This document shows, piece by piece, positions 6,546 to 9,800 of a stretch of DNA of 9,800 bases. The notes beneath the pieces are model-generated. The model worked only from the letters and a program-made list of their open reading frames with translations. It made no database searches and was not told the DNA's origin. Every line of letters begins with the position of its first letter. The stretch's first letter is position 1. Position numbers and translations under genes: made by a program. This DNA comes from Acidobacteriaceae bacterium (GTDB taxonomy: Bacteria > Acidobacteriota > Terriglobia > Bryobacterales > Bryobacteraceae): NCBI GenBank assembly GCA_019244945.1, contig JAFASD010000493.1:1-9800 (forward strand). The letters are read 5' to 3'.

Positions 6546-7853
6546 TTATGTATTTTTGTGGGCTTGCAGGATCCGGATAGCTCTTGTAGCTGCCAAAGAC
6601 ACATCGGGGTCAATATCTTTCGTTAATGTGTTCAGCGCTGGAATAACGTCCTCGCTTTGACTTGCGGAGAACACGGAACACAATGCCAGCTTCTGATCTT
6701 TAGTAGCCTCCTGCAGAAGTGGGAACAAAGCGCCGCGCACGTCATCGCGTCGCGCCAATTCTGTCAAGTAAGCTGAGGCGGCGCCCGCGTGAGCTTTCAC
6801 GTCCAGGTTTTCAAACAGGTAACGCAACGGGCTAAATTCGGCCGTGTCGACCTTGCCTTCATCGACGAGCGCAAAGGCGGCGGCAAGATGAATTTTCCAA
6901 TCTGCGTCCTTTTCATTGAAAGCCTGATCGAGAGTGGGATAATCCTCAGGTTCCCGGACCCGGCCAAGTCCTTCTAGCGCCGCGGCGCGTACGTCGACGT
7001 CCGCGTCCTTTGCGTACTGCTGGAAAATTGGACGATCGCCCGGAATTCCGAGCATCGCCAAAGCTTCTAAAGCCGCCCGGCGGATTCTGACGTTCCGCGC
7101 GTTCGTCAAGGCTGATCGCACATCGGGCGCAGAACTTAAACTGCGCAGAACTCCGATCGTTTCCAAGTCGGTGGCCTGAACGCGATCATCCAAATCCTGC
7201 GCCAGAAACGCGACACCAGGCCCGGCGGATGGATCGTGTATTTTCTGCAGCGCCACCAGGCACTCAAAGATCAACTGGCTATCTTTCGATCGAAGCGCAG
7301 CCAGCAGGGCGGGTACGGTCGGTTCAGCGCGCAAAATTCCCGCCGCCCGCGCCGCATTGGCTCGCGCATCGATGCTTGCGCCGCCCTGAATCACATAGGC
7401 CAGTGCGTCAGAAACATCGGCGCGAACGGTGATATCCGGATCGAGGACCTGGTCGTTGCGGGAAGAGAAGAAGGACTTCACCTGACGCACTCCGCGCGTG
7501 AACGAGCCACTCAGGCCGCCCTTCGCAACGTATCCGGGCACATAGTAGTTCGTGAGGCCATCTGTGGCGCGGATTTGAATCTCCGCGTCATTATCATGTG
7601 CCGCCTTTGTGAGCGGATCCAGGCTGCTAGCCGTGTCGAGCTTCACGATCGCTTTTACGGTTTCCACTCGAATGTCTCGATTCGGATCATTCAGGTACTG
7701 CGTCAGGGCCGGAATAGCCTGCGCATCTTTTTTCCCCAGCTCGCGAATGCGGAGGACACGCTGGTTCGCGTTATAGCGATCCTCGGTTTGTCCAAAAATC
7801 AAGCTGCAGAGAACGACGGCGCCTGCTAGGAGGCGGATAGATTTGACAATCAT
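6546..7853 (-). CDS. Exported HEAT-repeat protein
   Basis: A 435-residue protein built almost wholly of HEAT/PBS-lyase-type helical repeats. The N-terminus (MIVKSIRLLAGAVVLCSLIFGQ) looks like a signal peptide with likely cleavage near residue 21; Cys16 is not in a proper lipobox (VVLC), so a lipoprotein is unlikely. Repeats recognisable by their A-x-x-A-L and D-x-x-V-R patterns lie near 44-72, 78-101, 163-188, 191-207, 223-240, 254-269, 284-300, 318-333, 354-369 and 401-430. Residues 103-138 break the pattern with an aromatic, glycine-rich and basic insert (YYVPGYVAKGG, then GVRQVKSFFSSRNDQ). Such solenoids are protein-binding scaffolds; no catalytic motif is seen. It starts 19 bases after the menaquinone gene stop on the same strand, so the two are probably co-transcribed. 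No clear ribosome site precedes the ATG. The partner and function are unknown. Confidence 0.85.
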   Translation of the reverse strand: MIVKSIRLLAGAVVLCSLIFGQTEDRYNANQRVLRIRELGKKDAQAIPALTQYLNDPNRDIRVETVKAIVKLDTASSLDPLTKAAHDNDAEIQIRATDGLTNYYVPGYVAKGGLSGSFTRGVRQVKSFFSSRNDQVLDPDITVRADVSDALAYVIQGGASIDARANAARAAGILRAEPTVPALLAALRSKDSQLIFECLVALQKIHDPSAGPGVAFLAQDLDDRVQATDLETIGVLRSLSSAPDVRSALTNARNVRIRRAALEALAMLGIPGDRPIFQQYAKDADVDVRAAALEGLGRVREPEDYPTLDQAFNEKDADWKIHLAAAFALVDEGKVDTAEFSPLRYLFENLDVKAHAGAASAYLTELARRDDVRGALFPLLQEATKDQKLALCSVFSASQSEDVIPALNTLTKDIDPDVSLAATRAIRILQAHKNT

Positions 7854-7872
7854 GTCTTGAAGTTAATTGGGC

Positions 7873-8718
7873 TCAACGAACGACTTCAATGGTTATCTTA
7901 TGCGGAATAAGGCCCGCTTCATACCCCAAATCCAGAAGCTTTTGTGCGGCACGCGGCACCACGTCACCACCGTCGAGAGTGTGATCGTTCACGTACATGC
8001 CGACAAATTTTTCGGCCAGCGCGGGTTCCAAATCGCGGGCGAACTGCATTGCATAATTCAGCGCCTGCTCGCGGTGTTCGAGCGAGTATTGAATACTCTC
8101 ACGCATCAATCTGCAACATTCTTCCCGAATGTTGGGCGCCAAGTCCCTGCGCAAGGCGTTCGCGCCGAGAGGCAGCGGCAGTTGATAGGTCGATCTGAAC
8201 CACTTACCTAAGTCGATAACGTTGTGCAAGCCTCCGTGGCCATAGGTCAACTGGCCTTCGTGAATGACTAACCCCGCATCTACCTCGTGATCTTTTACCG
8301 CATCTAAAATCTTGTCGAAAGGAATGGCGACGTGCTCAAAATCAGGTTCAAAGAGCTTGAGCGCCAGAAATGCGGTAGTGAGCGTCCCGGGAATCGCGAT
8401 CCGCTTGCCCTTCAGTTCCTCCGGAAGAAGCCGGCGCGAGCTGACCACTATGGGGCCGTAACCATCCCCCACGCTTGATCCGCTGGCCATCAGCACATAT
8501 TTGCTGGATACGTATGGGTAAGCGTGATAAGAAATCGCCGTAAGTTCATAAAGCCCCTCGGTTGCTTTTCGATTCAGCGATTCGATATCGTCCAAAACGT
8601 GGCGGAAGGAAACCAGGCGCGACCGCACTTTCTTAGTCGCCAAGCCGTAAAACATGAACGCGTCATCCGAGTCCGGGCTGTGCGCACAAACGATCTCCAG
8701 CACCGTGGGCGAACTCAT
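7873..8718 (-). CDS. mqnD: MqnD-like menaquinone biosynthesis enzyme (1,4-dihydroxy-6-naphthoate synthase family)
   Basis: A 281-residue cytoplasmic protein of the MqnA/MqnD family, which has a periplasmic-binding-protein fold. MqnD converts cyclic dehypoxanthinyl futalosine to 1,4-dihydroxy-6-naphthoate in the futalosine route to menaquinone. Supporting motifs: HSPDSDDAFMFYGLA (13-27), corresponding to the SPCPND-FMF segment of MqnD; FRHVLDDIESLN (38-49); TAISYHAYPYV (60-70); GDGYGPIVV (84-92); IPGTLTTAFLAL (109-120); HEGQLTY with His153, the position of the proposed catalytic His; and LPLPLGANALRRDL (180-193). The length is normal and no signal peptide is seen, which argues against a transporter binding protein. 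MqnA is the main alternative, but the N-terminal motif fits MqnD better. No other mqn gene is in the window. It lies 44 bases after the Hpt gene and 19 before the HEAT gene, all on one strand. Confidence 0.82.
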   Translation of the reverse strand: MSSPTVLEIVCAHSPDSDDAFMFYGLATKKVRSRLVSFRHVLDDIESLNRKATEGLYELTAISYHAYPYVSSKYVLMASGSSVGDGYGPIVVSSRRLLPEELKGKRIAIPGTLTTAFLALKLFEPDFEHVAIPFDKILDAVKDHEVDAGLVIHEGQLTYGHGGLHNVIDLGKWFRSTYQLPLPLGANALRRDLAPNIREECCRLMRESIQYSLEHREQALNYAMQFARDLEPALAEKFVGMYVNDHTLDGGDVVPRAAQKLLDLGYEAGLIPHKITIEVVR

Positions 8719-8762
8719 ACCAGTGTTTCAGGGAATCGGGCACCCTCAGTTTATCAGGCGCT

Positions 8763-9536
8763 CTAATTTGAATCAGGGGACTCGCGCAGTGACAAGAGCC
8801 GTGGTTTCAGAATGTCTAAATCCTGTTCCAGGGCGGCAAAACAGAATCGACAAACCTGTTCCTCACGGTTCTTTGCCGCTGTTTCCAAGTCTTGTGCGCG
8901 GGATTTCGCCATCGTCGCATGTAGACTGCCCAACGATCCTTTGATCGTATGAGCCAATCGGTAGAGCCGGTCATAGTCGGCACGCGCAAGAGCCTGACCC
9001 ATTTCGGTCATCTGGTCCACGCTCTCGGTGAGAAATAGGTCGATTATCTCGACGAGCAATTCGCGGTCGTGACAAACCTGAGCTCGGAATTTGTCTGGTT
9101 CCAAAACCGGCAGCTCTGTGTCAGCCGGGTTTGCGCGCTCATGGGAATGCGCGAGGGCAAGTGAAAGGCGGTTTACAGCCTCAGTGAGGGCGGTGGCCTC
9201 GAAATGGTCGGGTAAGTACTCATCGATATTCGCGTCGTTGCTCCGGTTGGAGCCAGGTGGGCCAAGCTGCGAACAAAAGGAAAGGACAGGGGTTCTCACG
9301 GGAGCGGCTTGAGCATCATCGATTTTCCGGAGAATCGCTTTGAATTCGGAAAGCTCATCCGGTCGAACTGCCCCACCCACGACTACAGCGTCGAATTTCT
9401 GGGAGAGAAGCGCTTCTGAAGCTTCGTCCAATCCACTCGTGGGCAGAACGATGTGACTGCCTGCATTCAGGATGGACGTGACACGTTGCGATTGCTCCGC
9501 ATCGCTATCTACCAGAAGAAGCCGCAAGGTATTCAT
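8763..9536 (-). CDS. Degenerate receiver fused to Hpt phosphotransfer domain
   Basis: A 257-residue cytoplasmic phosphorelay protein. Residues 1-128 have a receiver fold: LRLLLVDSDAEQ with Asp10/Asp12, strand DAVVVGGAVRP, VLSFCS with Ser86, and EYLPDHFEATALTEAV as the last helix. The phospho-acceptor Asp is replaced by Gly54 and the conserved Lys of the KPF motif by Asp110, so it should not accept phosphate. After a linker (129-145), residues 146-250 form an Hpt four-helix bundle with the active His196 in LAHTIKGSLGSL (194-205), the HxxKG signature. It should shuttle phosphate between a hybrid kinase and a regulator encoded elsewhere. The ATG at 9536 is preceded by a purine-rich AAGGGA (9549-9544, minus strand) about 7 bases away. 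It is the first gene of the probable three-gene minus-strand unit. Confidence 0.85.
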   Translation of the reverse strand: MNTLRLLLVDSDAEQSQRVTSILNAGSHIVLPTSGLDEASEALLSQKFDAVVVGGAVRPDELSEFKAILRKIDDAQAAPVRTPVLSFCSQLGPPGSNRSNDANIDEYLPDHFEATALTEAVNRLSLALAHSHERANPADTELPVLEPDKFRAQVCHDRELLVEIIDLFLTESVDQMTEMGQALARADYDRLYRLAHTIKGSLGSLHATMAKSRAQDLETAAKNREEQVCRFCFAALEQDLDILKPRLLSLRESPDSN

Positions 9537-9556
9537 CAGAATATCCCTTTGTCAGG

Positions 9557-9593
9557 AGAGCGCCAAATTCCTGTGCACCGGAAGGAGCGCTCT
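9557..9593 (-). promoter_or_regulatory. Stem-loop in the 5' leader of the receiver-Hpt gene
   Basis: AGAGCGC (9557-9563) pairs perfectly with GCGCTCT (9587-9593). Inside it, TTCC (9568-9571) pairs with GGAA (9580-9583) around an 8-base loop. The element would sit in the untranslated leader of the minus-strand transcript, ending about 20 bases before the start codon and just upstream of the ribosome site. There is no T run, so it is not a standard terminator. It may affect translation or mRNA stability, or be incidental. Confidence 0.35.
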
Positions 9594-9618
9594 GGCCCCC
9601 GATTCCCGCCGGCTCTGA

Positions 9619-9627
9619 ATTCTAACA
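9619..9627 (-). promoter_or_regulatory. Extended -10 promoter element for the minus-strand operon
   Basis: Read on the minus strand this is TGT followed by TAGAAT, an extended -10 with five of six consensus bases. A matching -35 at 17 bases is poor (CTGCCG), as is common with extended -10 promoters. It would start RNA near 9612 and give a leader of about 75 bases to the ATG at 9536. CAATCG occurs twice, 12 bases apart (9626-9631 and 9638-9643), overlapping it. Confidence 0.4.
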
Positions 9628-9649
9628 ATCGTTAAACCAATCGGCAGAT

Positions 9650-9672
9650 TGTGACGCAACTTTAGTGTCACA
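9650..9672. promoter_or_regulatory. Inverted repeat TGTGAC-N11-GTCACA, candidate operator
   Basis: Perfect 6-base arms at 9650-9655 and 9667-9672; allowing one G-T pair the arms extend to 8 bases with a 7-base loop. It lies about midway between the minus-strand -10 (9619-9627) and the plus-strand -10 (9697-9702), near -48 of both predicted starts. That placement suits a regulator acting on both promoters. The regulator is not identifiable from the sequence. Confidence 0.35.
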
Positions 9673-9696
9673 TTCTTCACTTCTGTTTATGTGTTG

Positions 9697-9702
9697 TATA
9701 CT
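9697..9702 (+). promoter_or_regulatory. -10 element of a rightward promoter
   Basis: TATACT matches five of six consensus bases. The -35 region is weak: TTCACT at 9676-9681 (spacing 15) or TTCTTC at 9673-9678 (spacing 18). It would start RNA near 9709 for a gene beyond the right edge. The following 91 bases (9710-9800) hold a GGGGG run, a CTAGTC direct repeat (9729-9734, 9738-9743) and no convincing gene; they are probably an untranslated leader. Confidence 0.35.
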
Positions 9703-9800
9703 CTCGATTTAGTGGGGGTGTGTCTTCCCTAGTCTCGCTAGTCGCACCGTCATATCTCAACAGAACCGCTGGCCAAACGCGCTTTTTTCCGGCTTAAGAA

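Noticed and set aside
7236..7829. A 197-codon plus-strand open frame opposite the HEAT-repeat gene
   Set aside because: It lies wholly antisense to a gene with clear repeat structure and a signal peptide; its translation is rich in Arg, His and Cys and shows no domain, so it is a shadow of codon use.
6546..7853. A lipoprotein reading of the HEAT protein, using Cys16
   Set aside because: The residues before the Cys (VVL) do not fit a lipobox, which needs a small residue just before the Cys; an ordinary signal peptide fits better.
7873..8718. An ABC-transporter substrate-binding protein
   Set aside because: The fold family is shared, but there is no signal peptide and the HEGQLTY and HSPDSDDAFMF segments match the menaquinone enzymes.
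9650..9672. A CRP/FNR-type binding site, because of the TGTGA and TCACA half-sites
   Set aside because: The half-sites are separated by 13 bases rather than the 6 a CRP dimer needs, so only a generic dyad is claimed.
9720..9797. A 25-codon GTG-started frame at the right end, considered as a leader peptide
   Set aside because: No proper ribosome site, no run of a regulatory amino acid, and too short to separate from chance.

Overview
The window reads as ordinary chromosomal DNA of a moderately GC-rich, Gram-negative-type bacterium. My best guess is an acidobacterium (Solibacter/Bryobacter-like). The guess rests on three things seen together: a short PilZ protein with an ERRRSSRFPIERELRYK-type start, an NtrY/NtrX pair outside any nitrogen-gene context, and a futalosine-pathway menaquinone enzyme. 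This is inference from protein style; no rRNA or marker search was possible. I see no mobile element, CRISPR array, tRNA or rRNA.

Layout. Positions 1-94 hold the start of a minus-strand membrane-anchored protein that runs off the left edge. From about 157 a plus-strand block runs to 6508: a SpoU/TrmH-family RNA 2'-O-methyltransferase; rarA, joined to it by an ATGA overlap; a PilZ protein; an NtrY-like membrane histidine kinase; an NtrX-like AAA+ response regulator 8 bases downstream of the kinase; and a 69-residue protein with a CxxC motif. From 9536 back to 6546 lies a minus-strand block, transcribed right to left: a degenerate receiver fused to an Hpt domain, an MqnD-like menaquinone enzyme and an exported HEAT-repeat protein. 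The two blocks converge at about 6509-6545. The last 264 bases are a divergent promoter region with no convincing gene.

How the genes may work together. trmH and rarA are housekeeping RNA modification and replication-fork maintenance. The NtrY-NtrX pair should sense an envelope or redox signal and phosphorylate NtrX. NtrX has lost the GAFTGA loop used to engage sigma-54, so it may act through sigma-70 or as a repressor. The PilZ protein just upstream keeps both c-di-GMP-binding motifs. The Hpt protein probably passes phosphate between partners encoded elsewhere, because its own receiver lacks the phospho-acceptor Asp.

I found no clear undescribed multi-gene system. The items most worth a second look are the GAFTGA-less NtrX, the pseudo-receiver/Hpt fusion, and the dyad centred between two opposed promoter-like elements at the right end.
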